From NCBI GenBank assembly GCA_024235215.1, contig JACKMU010000001.1, positions 762,439 to 826,438 on the forward strand: a stretch of DNA of 64,000 bases. The letters are read 5' to 3'. This DNA comes from Chromatiaceae bacterium (GTDB lineage: Bacteria > Pseudomonadota > Gammaproteobacteria > Chromatiales > Chromatiaceae). The notes beneath the pieces were generated by a model that saw only the letters and a program-made list of their open reading frames with translations, had not been told where the DNA came from and made no database searches. The position numbers and the translations under genes are program-made. Positions within the stretch are counted from its first letter, which is position 1. Each line of letters opens with the position of its first letter. This document shows, one piece after another, positions 9,586 to 19,012 of the stretch.

Positions 9586-10323
9586 TCAAGCGTGAGAGCA
9601 CTCCAACCACTGCTGCAGATCTTCGGAACCGCCGATACGCTCACCGTTGATATAGATCTGCGGCACCGTCTCCGCTGCAGCCACCGCTCGCAGGGTGCGG
9701 TCAGTGTAGTCACGGTTGAGCACCAGCTCCTCAAATGCCAGACCCGCTTCTTCCAGCATCTGTTTCGCTTTGGCACAGAACGGACATCCGGGTCGGGAAA
9801 AAACGGTGATATCCTTTGGCATCTCCGCCTCCGGGGCCAGATAGCGGAGCAATGTATCCGCATCCGAAACGTCAAACGGATCACCGGGCACTTCCGCTTC
9901 AATGAACATCTTCTCCACCACCCCATCCTGCACCAGCATGGAGTAACGCCAGGAGCGTTTACCAAAACCGAGATCGCCCTTGTCCACCAGCATACCCATG
10001 CCTGCGGTGAATTCTCCGTTACCGTCCGGGATAAAGGTAATAGCGTCGGCGCGCTGTTCTTCCTTCCACTGATTCATCACGAAGGTGTCATTCACCGACA
10101 TGCAGATGATCTCGTCCACGCCTAGTTTCTTGAATACCGGAGCCAACTGGTTGTAGCGCGGTACATGCGATGATGAACAGGTTGGGGTAAACGCCCCGGG
10201 AAGTGAAAACAGGATCACCCGCTTGCCGGCAAACAGCAGCTCGCTGTCGATGTTGACCCACTCGTGGCCCTCGCGCAGATGAAAAACGACCTGGGGAACC
10301 CGACTGCCTTCTTTTGAAACCAT
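9586..10323 (-). CDS. Peroxiredoxin 5-glutaredoxin hybrid (glutathione-dependent peroxidase)
   Basis: 245 aa with two fused domains. Residues 1-160 are a Prx5-type peroxiredoxin, with peroxidatic Cys49 in PGAFTPTCSSSH. Residues 168-245 are a glutaredoxin with the CPFC dithiol (Cys180, Cys183), TVPQIYING and GGSEDL. Such hybrids reduce H2O2 and alkyl hydroperoxides with glutathione, as in Haemophilus and Chromatium. ATG 10323 was chosen because GAGGAAATAGTC precedes it; an upstream TTG at 10341 would add six residues. Gor lies immediately downstream and oxyR is divergent, forming a complete peroxide detoxification module that is probably OxyR-regulated. Confidence 0.95.
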   Translation of the reverse strand: MVSKEGSRVPQVVFHLREGHEWVNIDSELLFAGKRVILFSLPGAFTPTCSSSHVPRYNQLAPVFKKLGVDEIICMSVNDTFVMNQWKEEQRADAITFIPDGNGEFTAGMGMLVDKGDLGFGKRSWRYSMLVQDGVVEKMFIEAEVPGDPFDVSDADTLLRYLAPEAEMPKDITVFSRPGCPFCAKAKQMLEEAGLAFEELVLNRDYTDRTLRAVAAAETVPQIYINGERIGGSEDLQQWLECSHA

Positions 10324-10525
10324 GACTATTTCCTCTATCAAAATGTTCGTAACATACTATTAAATCGATTGCTTACAGCAGACTAGGTCGCTTTTTCGGC
10401 GCCTGCTCATTGCCGACCTTGAGAAAATATTAAGGGTAAATATAATTTAGATAAAATAGAATAATTAGAAAACTACATTCGTTTTTATAGATCAATATAC
10501 GGCAGATTAACTGGAACCAGGAGAG
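10324..10525. promoter_or_regulatory. Divergent AT-rich prx-grx / oxyR promoter region
   Basis: A 202-bp intergenic region with an AT-rich core (about 10430-10500). A loose OxyR-like spacing is present: TTAG at 10465 and ATAG at 10487 are 22 bp apart, but the CTAT halves are poor. The site is plausible from context only. Confidence 0.35.
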
Positions 10526-11446
10526 ATGAACTTACCCACAGTCAAACAGCTCCGCTACTATGTGGCACTGGAGGAGAAGGAACACTTTGGTCGCGCAGCC
10601 GAGACTTGTTTCGTCTCCCAGTCCGCATTTAGCGTTGCCATTCGTGAACTTGAAACGCTGGTCGAAACCCAGTTGGTGGATCGCACCAACCGCAATGTCA
10701 CCATCACCGCAGTAGGGCGGGAAGTGGCGGCACAGGCCAGACTGGTACTGAAGGATCTGGAGACGCTGACAGAGATTGCCCGGGGAAACCGGGCTCCACT
10801 CTCAGGAAAACTGCAGCTCGGTGTGATTCCAACCATCGCACCGTTCTTGTTGCCGAAGGTACTGCCGACGCTACGCCAGTGCTTCCCAGCAATGGAACTC
10901 TATCTGCGCGAGGAGACTACGCATCGCATCTATCAAAAGCTGATGGATGGTGAGTTAGATCTGATTCTGCTGGCACTGCCCTACGAGCTGAGAAATATCG
11001 AGAGCATGACTCTCTTCCACGACCGCTTTCGGCTCGCCTGTCACCGATCCACCCGATTGATCGACCCGTACCACTACCGCCACGAGGATCTGAACAGTGA
11101 AACCATTCTATTGCTGGAGGATGGTCACTGTCTGCGCGATCACGCCCTATCAGCCTGCCGCATCCGCGGACTCGACAAAGTGAGCCGTTTTTCCGCCAGC
11201 AGTCTGCTGACGCTGATCGAGATGGTCGATGCCGATCTGGGAATCACCTTCCTGCCGGAGATCGCCATGGGGTCACCCATGCTGACCGGTACCGGAGTGA
11301 TCACTGTTCCATTGGAGGGGGAGGGATACCGGCAGATTGCTTTGGCCTGGCGTCAAGGCAGCGCCAGAGCGGATGAGTTCAGACAGCTGGGGAAATTTAT
11401 CAGTTCAACTTGGGAAATGTTGACCGGGAAGGAGGAGCAATCCTGA
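10526..11446 (+). CDS. oxyR: Hydrogen-peroxide-responsive LysR-type regulator OxyR
   Basis: 306 aa. The N-terminal LysR winged helix-turn-helix reads LPTVKQLRYYVALEEKEHFGRAA. The effector domain carries two cysteines nine residues apart (Cys202 in EDGHC and Cys211 in SAC), matching the Cys199/Cys208 pair that forms the peroxide-sensing disulfide in E. coli OxyR. It is therefore a redox sensor and not a generic LysR protein. ATG 10526 follows CAGGAGAG. It is divergently transcribed from the Prx-Grx gene, whose expression it presumably activates. Confidence 0.95.
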   Translation: MNLPTVKQLRYYVALEEKEHFGRAAETCFVSQSAFSVAIRELETLVETQLVDRTNRNVTITAVGREVAAQARLVLKDLETLTEIARGNRAPLSGKLQLGVIPTIAPFLLPKVLPTLRQCFPAMELYLREETTHRIYQKLMDGELDLILLALPYELRNIESMTLFHDRFRLACHRSTRLIDPYHYRHEDLNSETILLLEDGHCLRDHALSACRIRGLDKVSRFSASSLLTLIEMVDADLGITFLPEIAMGSPMLTGTGVITVPLEGEGYRQIALAWRQGSARADEFRQLGKFISSTWEMLTGKEEQS

Positions 11447-11583
11447 CTGCTCGCGACCACCCCGACCGCCTGCTGCCTCTGAAGGAACCGGCCCCCTTCA
11501 CTGCCACCCTGTTGCCGATGTACCGGAGCGGGATCTGCCGTTAATCGCTAAGTTGTTGGTACCAATTATTTTTTCCAGGAAAC

Positions 11584-11610
11584 GGGCACCTCGAAACCGC
11601 CGAGGTGCCC
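11584..11610. terminator. Hairpin between convergent oxyR and pit genes
   Basis: A perfect 10-bp inverted repeat, GGGCACCTCG / CGAGGTGCCC, with a 7-nt loop lies between the ends of two convergent genes. It lacks a T-tract on either side, so it may act as a bidirectional stem-loop rather than a strong intrinsic terminator. Confidence 0.6.
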
Positions 11611-11620
11611 AGTGAGACCC

Positions 11621-12886
11621 TTACAGAAAGATACCTCTCAGGACATAGTAAAAGATCGCAGCAAGCACCGCTCCCACCGGCACGGTAATGAACCAGGAGA
11701 GCACGATACCGCCGATCACCTTCATGTCGATGGCACCAAGGCCACGCGCAAAGCCGACGCCCATCACTGCACCTACTGCGATATGGGTGGTAGACACCGG
11801 CAGTCCCAGACCAGATGCCAACACCACCACAGATGCTGCGGAGAGCGTTGCCGCATAGCCTCTGGTCGGTGTCAGTTCGGTAATCTTGGTGCCGATGGTC
11901 TGCATCACCTTATAGCCATAGGTGGCCAAACCGATCACGATGCCGATACCACCCAGGAACAGCATCCAGGGGGCCACCGGCGATTTGGCAGCAACCACGC
12001 CGCCGCTGTTGATCAGGTTGATCACCGCCGCCATCGGACCGATACCATTGGCGACGTCGTTGGAACCATGCGCAAATGCCATCGCGGCACCAGTGAAGAT
12101 CATCATCGGAACAAACAACTTCTCGACGCTGCCAAAGCGAAAATCCTTATCCTTGCTGGTGTCGATTTTGACTTTGTTCATCATCATCTTACCGACAACG
12201 GCCAGAATCACACCGACAATCACCGCCAGTATATTGCCCTCCAGCGTGGAGAGATGCAGACCGACGTGTTTCAGTCCCTTGGTCAGCGTCACCAGCGCCA
12301 CGATCCAACCCACCAGAAAGGCATAGGCGGGACCCCATTTCTTGGCCTGATCGATCGGCTTCTCGGCATTCAGGATCAGCTTCTGAATACTGATCATGAG
12401 CAGCAGACCGATGATGCCTCCCAACACCGGCGAGACGAACCAACTGGCGACGATCTCGCCCAGCTTGTCCCACTTCACCGCGTCCACACCCATCGCTGCT
12501 ACACCGATACCGACAACGGCACCGACAATGGTGTGGGTGGTCGATACCGGCCATCCTCGTGCCGTGGCGACCATGAGCCAGATGCCCGCCGCCAACAGCG
12601 CCCCCAACATACCCATCACCAGCAGTTCGGGTACCGGCTCGAACAGTTTGCCGTCGATAATGCCCTTGGAGATGGTGGAGGCGACGCCGCCGCCGGCCAG
12701 ATAGGCACCACAAAACTCCATCACCGCGGCGACGATGATCGCCTGTTTCACGGTGATCGCACCAGAACCCACCGAAGTGCCCATCGCGTTGGCCACATCG
12801 TTGGCGCCAATACCCCAGGTCATATAGAGACCGAATACGATGGCTAAAAAGAGAAAAACTGTGCCGTTTTGAGCAATAATTTCCAT
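11621..12886 (-). CDS. pit: Inorganic phosphate transporter, PiT family (copy 1)
   Basis: A 421-aa inner-membrane protein with about ten hydrophobic segments. The two PiT signature repeats are clear: GANDVANAMGTSVGSGAIT near the N-terminus and GSNDVANGIGPMAAV in the second half. STTHTIVGA and STTHIAVGA are also present. The family imports phosphate as a metal-phosphate complex with protons (bacteria) or Na+. It follows a DUF47 gene by 48 bp in one operon and is a close paralogue of the protein at 31117-32382, equal in length, with near-identical signature regions. A candidate Pho box precedes the operon, unlike the classical constitutive low-affinity Pit. Confidence 0.95.
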   Translation of the reverse strand: MEIIAQNGTVFLFLAIVFGLYMTWGIGANDVANAMGTSVGSGAITVKQAIIVAAVMEFCGAYLAGGGVASTISKGIIDGKLFEPVPELLVMGMLGALLAAGIWLMVATARGWPVSTTHTIVGAVVGIGVAAMGVDAVKWDKLGEIVASWFVSPVLGGIIGLLLMISIQKLILNAEKPIDQAKKWGPAYAFLVGWIVALVTLTKGLKHVGLHLSTLEGNILAVIVGVILAVVGKMMMNKVKIDTSKDKDFRFGSVEKLFVPMMIFTGAAMAFAHGSNDVANGIGPMAAVINLINSGGVVAAKSPVAPWMLFLGGIGIVIGLATYGYKVMQTIGTKITELTPTRGYAATLSAASVVVLASGLGLPVSTTHIAVGAVMGVGFARGLGAIDMKVIGGIVLSWFITVPVGAVLAAIFYYVLRGIFL

Positions 12887-12934
12887 CTGAATTACCTAGT
12901 TATTAGAGTTGAACCGAAGGCCATGCTTCCAGAA

Positions 12935-13615
12935 TCATCGGGCGACGAGCAGCAACAGACGATTGCCCACCTTTTCGGAATAATCCGCCAGGTCACCGAT
13001 CCACTGAATCAGCTGATACCAGAGCATGACCGATACCGGGCTCATACTCCCCTCCTGGGCAAACAGCTTGCGGGTAAGACTCATCCCCATACTGTCGGTC
13101 TCCTGCTCGATCTCACTCAGGGTTGCTACCATCGCCTCTACCTGATCCACCTCGCGGCCAATAAAACCGACCGCCACCAGTTCGTCCAGCTCCTCGATCA
13201 GCTTCAATGCATGTGCATTGGTGTCCTGACAACGCGCGACCAATGCCAGCAGCGGTTCGGCCATCCCCGCGGGCACCTCCATCGGACGCTCAACCAACAG
13301 GCCGGCAATATCCTGGGCGGTATCGGCGACCGAGTCCTGAAGGTTCAGCAGTTCCAACAGATCGCGCCGATCGACCGGCAGGAAGAAACTTTTCGGCAGG
13401 TGATGTCGCAGTGAGTTCTTGAGTTGATCGGCCTCTTCCTCTTTGGCGAAGATCTTCTGTTTTTGTGCTTCTAGCGCGTCGGACTGATTATCTACCAGCG
13501 CCTGAAACAGGCCTGGCACCTCAGCTACGCATTGATTCACGATGCGCATGTGCTCCTGCATCGCTTTGAACGGTGATTTTCCGAACAGTGCGGAAATGGG
13601 GTTCTTAGATACCAT
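12935..13615 (-). CDS. DUF47 / PhoU-like Pit accessory protein (copy 1)
   Basis: 226 aa, all-helical, of the DUF47 (TIGR00153) family related to PhoU. Conserved features are MRIVNQCVAEVPGLFQALV, LPKSFFLPVDRRDLLELL and the C-terminal MLWYQLIQWIGDLADYSEKVGNR. Members are encoded beside Pit transporters and are thought to control their activity. ATG 13615 follows CTGGAGATTTCA; an upstream TTG adds five residues. Length equals its paralogue at 30333-31013. First gene of the operon with pit. Confidence 0.92.
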   Translation of the reverse strand: MVSKNPISALFGKSPFKAMQEHMRIVNQCVAEVPGLFQALVDNQSDALEAQKQKIFAKEEEADQLKNSLRHHLPKSFFLPVDRRDLLELLNLQDSVADTAQDIAGLLVERPMEVPAGMAEPLLALVARCQDTNAHALKLIEELDELVAVGFIGREVDQVEAMVATLSEIEQETDSMGMSLTRKLFAQEGSMSPVSVMLWYQLIQWIGDLADYSEKVGNRLLLLVAR

Positions 13616-14281
13616 TGAAATCTCCAGCAACCTGGGGCCAAAAGGTTCAAATACACAAACTCGCCCTGCGGCTTAGAGATGTCCTCGATCCGCGCCATTG
13701 CGGCTCAGATTTTGGCACCCCTTGGTCATTTCCAGGGCACCGGTATCCTTTGCACTAAGGGTATAAAACCCCTTCGATAGGAGGACTAAGTAGCATTAGA
13801 TTTCACCTTTGTTACAACATCGTGACAGCGGAAAAATATTTTTTGCAGCTCAAAAAAAGTTCTCTGCATTCATAATTATTTTTTTTATATCAATAAGTTA
13901 TATTATATTCCCCAAAGCGGATGCGCTGCGAATCCGGAGGAGGGCGGAGAACGTGCGTTCTGTCGGTAAGCACCTGATAAGGGATTCAACCCTTTGGCAT
14001 GGTGGAGATTGAGCGTACCAGCACACGGCAATATGGATCAGGCCTCTCTCTGCCTGAACCTGAATTCAATGATCCGCACAAACCCCTCTCTGATGCACGG
14101 ATAGTTGGCAGGATTAATGGTCAGTCGCTCGTCAATAACGCAACTGACACCAACATGGGGCGAGAGGAGAAGCTGCCGGAAAACTGACAGTTTGAGTGAG
14201 CTGCCACAGGTTCAGCTTTGCTCTGCCGGCAGCAGGCGACTTTACTTACGGGCAATAAAGATCTCGGCCGGGAGCGGTACG
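13616..14281. other. Upstream region of the first DUF47-pit operon
   Basis: About 665 bp with no supported gene. It contains the candidate Pho-box promoter at 13795-13828 (minus) and an AT-rich stretch near 13860-13910. The remaining short frames have no recognisable product. Confidence 0.5.
13795..13828 (-). promoter_or_regulatory. Candidate Pho box and -10 of DUF47-pit operon 1
   Basis: On the minus strand two 7-mers 11 bp apart, CTGTCACgatgTTGTAAC (13828-13811), match the PhoB direct repeat. Ten bp later comes TCTAAT (13800-13795), a 5/6 match to the -10 consensus. A PhoB site replacing -35 and ending 10 bp before -10 is the known geometry of PhoB-activated promoters. Confidence 0.7.
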
Positions 14282-15148
14282 CTACTCGATATTCTGAATC
14301 TGCTCGCGCATCTGTTCGATCAGCACTTTCATCTCCACCCCGGCGCGGGTGATCTCGACATCGTTGGACTTGGATGTCAGCGTGTTCGCCTCTCGGTTGA
14401 GTTCCTGCATCAGAAAATCGAGACGCCGGCCAATCGGCCCACTCCGCTTAACCACCGCTTCGACCTCGGCGATATGCGCATTCAGCCGGTCCATCTCCTC
14501 ATCCACATCCAGTTTCTGCGCCAGCAGTGCAATCTCCTGCTCCAGACGGATGGGATCCAGCTCTGCAAGCAGCTCGTTCAAGCGGGCACGCAGACGGTCA
14601 CGTACCGACTCCAGAATGACCGGCATGAGTTGGGTGACTCTCGTCACCTGCTGACGCAACGCGGTGCAGCGCTGGATAATCAACTCCGCCAATTGAGCGC
14701 CCTCACGTTTACGCGCATCGACCAGGGCCTTGATCGCCTGTTCAAGAGTGTTGGTGGCACGCTTCTGCAGCGGCGTCAGATCCCGCTCCTCGAGTTCCAG
14801 CACCCCCGGCCAGCGCAGAATATCCATCGATCCCACCGATGTGGAGTCGTGCAGCATCTTGCCCACATCAGCGGCGGAATCGATAATCCGACGCGCCAGC
14901 CGCAGATTCACCCTCACATCCGCCACCGCATCGCCAGCCGGTTTGTAACGCAGCGAACAGTCCACTTTTCCACGTGCGAGCCGTTTCGCCAACGACTCGC
15001 GTACCATCGGTTCCAGTACCCGCAACTCTTCGGGAAGACGCACCGATATTTCGAGGAAACGATGGTTGACCGAGCGGATCTCCCAAGTCAACTCACCGTC
15101 GTTCTCTACATCCTGAACGCGCGCAAATGCGGTCATACTGGAGGTCAT
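14282..15148 (-). CDS. yicC: YicC family endoribonuclease
   Basis: 288 aa, matching E. coli YicC (287 aa). The N-terminus MTSSMTAFARVQ is the family hallmark, with IRSVNHRFLEISVRLPEELR following and FLMQELNREANTLTSKS at the C-terminus. YicC proteins are reported endoribonucleases linked to small-RNA turnover. ATG 15148 fits the conserved N-terminus; the frame is open further upstream but without homology. It is divergent from the protein kinase and close to rph, a neighbourhood conserved in many gammaproteobacteria. Confidence 0.93.
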   Translation of the reverse strand: MTSSMTAFARVQDVENDGELTWEIRSVNHRFLEISVRLPEELRVLEPMVRESLAKRLARGKVDCSLRYKPAGDAVADVRVNLRLARRIIDSAADVGKMLHDSTSVGSMDILRWPGVLELEERDLTPLQKRATNTLEQAIKALVDARKREGAQLAELIIQRCTALRQQVTRVTQLMPVILESVRDRLRARLNELLAELDPIRLEQEIALLAQKLDVDEEMDRLNAHIAEVEAVVKRSGPIGRRLDFLMQELNREANTLTSKSNDVEITRAGVEMKVLIEQMREQIQNIE

Positions 15149-15259
15149 AACTGAAGCACCTGCAAATTCTGCGGACCCGGTTCCAATGGAACCATTCAAT
15201 CTGTGTATCATAATGCGCTCAACATCACCTTGCACCTAATACCGGGCAATTAATCGATT

Positions 15260-16165
15260 ATGCGGGAAACCCGAGAAAGCCTGCCGCCGGGTACCACTGT
15301 CGACTGTTACTCGATCATCAAACGGGTCGGAAGCGGTGGTTTCAGCCTGATTTACCTGGCTGAGGATGAAGATAATCAGGAGCGGGTGATCCTGAAGGAG
15401 TACCTGCCCAGAACCCTGGCGCAAAGATCCGGCTCAATGCGTGTTGAGGTCGCCGCCTCAGCCACCCGGGAGCAGTTCGAACGCGGTCGCAAACTCTTCT
15501 TCCAGGAGGCCAAAGCGCTCGCCAGCCTGCACCATCCCAACATCGTCAACGTGCGTACTTTTTTTCTCGCCAACAACACCGCTTACCTGGTGATGGATTA
15601 CGAACAGGGACGAAATCTGGCGAGTTACATCAAACGTCACAATGGCAGACTGAGCCTGAAGCTGCTTCTGACCATCTTCCCGGCAATTCTGGATGCGCTC
15701 AGTCTGGTCCATGCTGAGAATCAGATTCACCTGGATATCAAGCCCAGCAACATCCATTTACGTTCAGGTGGCAGGCCACTGTTGCTCGATTTCGGCGCCA
15801 TTCATCAACAGGCAACCAGCCGAAGAGGAACGTTGGCACAGGTGATTACACCCGGTTTCTCGCCAGTGGAGCAATACTACTCATCCGGTTATGTCGGACC
15901 CTGGAGCGACGTCTATGCGATTGGCGCCACGATGCGCGCCTGTATCGATGGTAAGTCACCGCCTTCTGCGATCGAGCGGCATGCCAATGACAGAATGCGA
16001 CCAGCAGTCCTCGAGTTTAAGCGCCACTACCCAAAATATCTGCTCGAGATCGTTGATTGGGCGATGGAAGTCGATCCACTACTGCGCCCTCAGGGTGCCG
16101 CTGAGTTGCGGGAAGCACTTCTCCAGGGGGAAGGCCGCCCGTTGACTGACAGTAGCACTACCTGA
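15260..16165 (+). CDS. Hanks-type serine/threonine protein kinase
   Basis: A 301-aa cytosolic kinase with only the catalytic domain and no membrane helix or sensor domain. It shows the Gly-rich loop VGSGGFSLIYLA (24-34) and VILKEYL with the ATP-binding Lys46. The catalytic loop is HLDIKPSN (157-164), with Asp159, and DFGA with Asp177. The activation segment GFSPVEQY replaces the usual APE. It lies between yicC and rph; kinases of this type recur at this locus in gammaproteobacteria. The substrate is unknown. Confidence 0.9.
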   Translation: MRETRESLPPGTTVDCYSIIKRVGSGGFSLIYLAEDEDNQERVILKEYLPRTLAQRSGSMRVEVAASATREQFERGRKLFFQEAKALASLHHPNIVNVRTFFLANNTAYLVMDYEQGRNLASYIKRHNGRLSLKLLLTIFPAILDALSLVHAENQIHLDIKPSNIHLRSGGRPLLLDFGAIHQQATSRRGTLAQVITPGFSPVEQYYSSGYVGPWSDVYAIGATMRACIDGKSPPSAIERHANDRMRPAVLEFKRHYPKYLLEIVDWAMEVDPLLRPQGAAELREALLQGEGRPLTDSSTT

Positions 16166-16427
16166 TCCTTGAGCTCAAGAACGATCCGACACAACTGATC
16201 GCGAGGTATTCCGCAACATCAGATCGCTCCAACCGGGAGATCGGCACGCCTCCGCTCAACGGAACGGCAAGTTGAAATGTATGGCTAGCAGTCGGTAGAG
16301 CAAGCTCCCGGAAACATATATGATGCGACGCTCCCGGTGATAGATTGGTGGTGCCTCGAAATTCGGGGCTACACCGTGACCCGACATTTCATCGCACCTT
16401 CGTCAACGCAGCAGAACAGGAGCAGTC

Positions 16428-17144
16428 ATGAGACCCAGCGGACGTAATCCCGACCAGATGCGAGACCTGAGCTTCACCCGAAATTACACCATGCACGCAG
16501 AAGGTTCAGTGCTGGTTAGCTGTGGTAACACCAGGATAATTTGTAACGCCAGTATCGAGGAGCGAGTACCTCGCTTTCTCAAGGGGATGGGCCGCGGCTG
16601 GGTTACGGCAGAGTACGGCATGCTGCCCCGTTCCACGAGTGAGCGCATGGGGCGTGAGGCGGCCCGCGGAAAACAGGGAGGACGCACGCTTGAGATACAG
16701 CGGCTTATTGGCCGTGCACTACGTGCTGCAATCGATCTGGATGCACTGGGTGAGCGCACGCTTACGCTCGATTGTGACGTGATCCAGGCTGACGGCGGCA
16801 CACGCACCGCATCCATATCCGGCGCTTACATTGCGCTATCTGATGCGATCGACCGGCTCTTGGCTGATGGCCGCATCGCGCGCAATCCGCTGCATGGCCA
16901 GATCGCTTCGGTATCCGTGGGTATTTACAACGGCGTACCCGTACTTGACCTGGACTATGCCGAGGACTCCAACGCGGAGACCGACATGAACATTGTAATG
17001 AATGAGGCCGGGGCCTTCATCGAGGTTCAGGGGACCGCCGAAGGGCACGCCTTCCACCTGCATGAACTGCAGCAGATGCTGACACTCGCAGAGCAGGGTA
17101 TCCGGGAGATCATGGCCTGCCAGCGGGAGGCGTTGCAGCGCTGA
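16428..17144 (+). CDS. rph: Ribonuclease PH
   Basis: 238 aa, the family length. A phosphate-dependent 3'-5' exoribonuclease that trims tRNA 3' ends. It shows MRPSGRNPDQMRDLSFTRNY, GKGWVTAEY-like GRGWVTAEYGMLPRST, the phosphate-binding region EAARGKQGGRTLEIQRLIGRALRA (split across 80-103), and DCDVIQADGGTRTASISGAY. ATG 16428 is preceded by AACAGGAGCAGTC. In many relatives rdgB directly follows; here the ccm operon separates them. Confidence 0.96.
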   Translation: MRPSGRNPDQMRDLSFTRNYTMHAEGSVLVSCGNTRIICNASIEERVPRFLKGMGRGWVTAEYGMLPRSTSERMGREAARGKQGGRTLEIQRLIGRALRAAIDLDALGERTLTLDCDVIQADGGTRTASISGAYIALSDAIDRLLADGRIARNPLHGQIASVSVGIYNGVPVLDLDYAEDSNAETDMNIVMNEAGAFIEVQGTAEGHAFHLHELQQMLTLAEQGIREIMACQREALQR

Positions 17145-17300
17145 TATGGCACAAGCCGGCCGTGAGCCAACGGCTTTCCGCCAGCGGAGATGGTAGCGCG
17201 TAGCTAATTCTTCGGCAGACCAAAAGTGTGATCGCCAGCCGTATCTCAGGGAGTGGAAATTTCGACGAAACAGGTTTTGGGCTGCGCTCCGGTGCGCAGT

Positions 17301-18560
17301 TCAGGGAACGATCTTATTGATCACGATATCGACAACCGTCTGGGCAGTGACATTGACTGGTGCAACCTCCCCCTGGAGATCTCCACTCTGGGGTATCGGG
17401 CCACCCGCACGTGACACCCGGGCGCCCACCAGAACCTGCTCGAAATTGGAGATTTTCATATTCGGCAGCATCGCTCCAGAGTCGTCCAAAACCAGCTCCA
17501 ACGGCAGCTCCTTGACCTGATGGCGGGCCGCCGCCAGCGGCATTTTGGGGCCCTGTAGCGCCCTGGCATAGATGAATACCGTGTCATCAGGTGTCACCCG
17601 CTCGCTCAATTCGGGCGCGAGCGCCACCCTGACGGAGACACCCCTGGCGGGTGCCGCCGACTGTTCAACCGATGTCGCGGTTGCCACCGCCGTCACTCCC
17701 GGCGAGTCCAATCGAACACGCTCTCTGGCTCTGGAGATTAATAGCGCGATGCGCTCACTGGCCTGTGCGTCATCCGCTATCAGCGGCGCCAACCGCTCCC
17801 AATATGAGATCGCCAGTGGGAAATTTTCATGTTGCTCCTCAACCATGCCTGCCAACCAAAGCGCAGTGGTATCCTGCGGTACCAACTGGACCGCCTTTCT
17901 GATCAACTCAGCGGGTTTGCCAAGCATATTCCCCTGAGCGTGCATCGCCAGCGCGTCGGCCCACGCAAGCAACACCGCCGGCTCATCCCCAACCAGCTTG
18001 TGCACATTTTGAAATGCTGTAGCGGCACCGGCATAATCCTTTAGCGCCATGCTGGTGCGTCCGAGCAGATACCACCCCTCGCTATCATCCGGATTCTGCT
18101 TCAGGCGCTCGACCAGTTTGCCCATCATCTGCTCAACTGAAGGGAGACCTTGTTCTCCATGCGCACTGCTCAGCGCGGGGTTTCTCGGCGCCACCAATTC
18201 GGGCGTACCCAGGAAGGTGTAAAGTCCCAGCGTCAGGGCAGGCACAAAGAGCGCGACTACTATCATAGCCATCGCCCCCCCCTTGCCGGAAGGTGCAGCA
18301 ACTGCGTGCTCCTCGACGGTCTGATCCAGATCCTGCAGCAGTGAGCGCTCCAACTCATTTCGTGCCTGCTCGAACTGCTCCTGACTCAATGAACCCCGAT
18401 CTCGCTCGGATTCGAGTTCCACCAGCCGCTCCCGGGCAATGACCACGTTCTGTTGATCCCGGTCGAGCGTATTCGACTGGCGATTACGCAGCAATGATGG
18501 CGCAAGCAACGCCAAGGCGACCAAAATCATGGCCGCTGTGATTATCCAGAAAAGCATCAT
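17301..18560 (-). CDS. ccmI: Cytochrome c biogenesis protein CcmI
   Basis: 419 aa. Holds apocytochrome c for the CcmFH haem ligase. Two N-terminal membrane segments are visible (MLFWIITAAMILVALALL and MAMIVVALFVPALTLGLY), separated by a coiled-coil stretch rich in Glu and Arg. A periplasmic TPR region (DSEGWYLLGRTSMALKDYAGAATAF) and a C-terminal beta domain follow. ATG 18560 overlaps the ccmH stop by four bases (ATGA), so it is translationally coupled. Last gene of the nine-gene ccm operon. Confidence 0.92.
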   Translation of the reverse strand: MMLFWIITAAMILVALALLAPSLLRNRQSNTLDRDQQNVVIARERLVELESERDRGSLSQEQFEQARNELERSLLQDLDQTVEEHAVAAPSGKGGAMAMIVVALFVPALTLGLYTFLGTPELVAPRNPALSSAHGEQGLPSVEQMMGKLVERLKQNPDDSEGWYLLGRTSMALKDYAGAATAFQNVHKLVGDEPAVLLAWADALAMHAQGNMLGKPAELIRKAVQLVPQDTTALWLAGMVEEQHENFPLAISYWERLAPLIADDAQASERIALLISRARERVRLDSPGVTAVATATSVEQSAAPARGVSVRVALAPELSERVTPDDTVFIYARALQGPKMPLAAARHQVKELPLELVLDDSGAMLPNMKISNFEQVLVGARVSRAGGPIPQSGDLQGEVAPVNVTAQTVVDIVINKIVP

Positions 18561-19012
18561 GTCTGTTGATCGTCGAGCAGCTTCCGGGCGCGTTCGTGAT
18601 CCGCTGCAGTTAGAGACTCGGCTCGCTCTGCCGCACGCCGCCGGATGAAAAGTAAGAGTATCAGCACGGTAATGCCGAGAATGATAAAAGGACCGAACCA
18701 AAGCATCAGCGTTGATCGCTGAAACGGAGGACGATAGAGCACAAACTCACCGTAGCGCTCCACCATGAAGGTGATTACCTGCTCATCTGTTTCGCCGCGA
18801 ACGATCATCTCGTAGGTGATACGCCGCATATCTTCAGCCAGTTCGGCATTGGAGTCGGCCAGATTCTGGTTCTGACAAACCAGACAGCGCAGTTCCTCAA
18901 TCAACCGTTTATAGCGCGCTTCCTTGGCTGGGTCATCGAACTGGTAAACCTCGACCCGTGCCATCAGCAACACTGGAAAGAGCAGTAGCAGTAACCAACC
19001 GAGCGGCCTCAT
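18557..19012 (-). CDS. ccmH: Cytochrome c-type biogenesis protein CcmH
   Basis: 151 aa with a cleavable N-terminal hydrophobic segment (PLGWLLLLLFPVLLMA). The thiol motif LRCLVCQNQ reduces and delivers apocytochrome CxxCH cysteines, and a C-terminal transmembrane helix follows. Shares one base with the ccmG stop (TGATG), which sets ATG 19012 as the start; the frame itself is open further. Short form: ccmI is a separate gene here, unlike the fused E. coli CcmH. Confidence 0.95.
   Translation of the reverse strand: MRPLGWLLLLLFPVLLMARVEVYQFDDPAKEARYKRLIEELRCLVCQNQNLADSNAELAEDMRRITYEMIVRGETDEQVITFMVERYGEFVLYRPPFQRSTLMLWFGPFIILGITVLILLLFIRRRAAERAESLTAADHERARKLLDDQQT

Noticed and set aside
11612..12847. 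Long plus-strand frame opposite pit
   Set aside because: His/Arg/Gln-rich shadow of the pit gene; a similar shadow occurs opposite the second pit copy.
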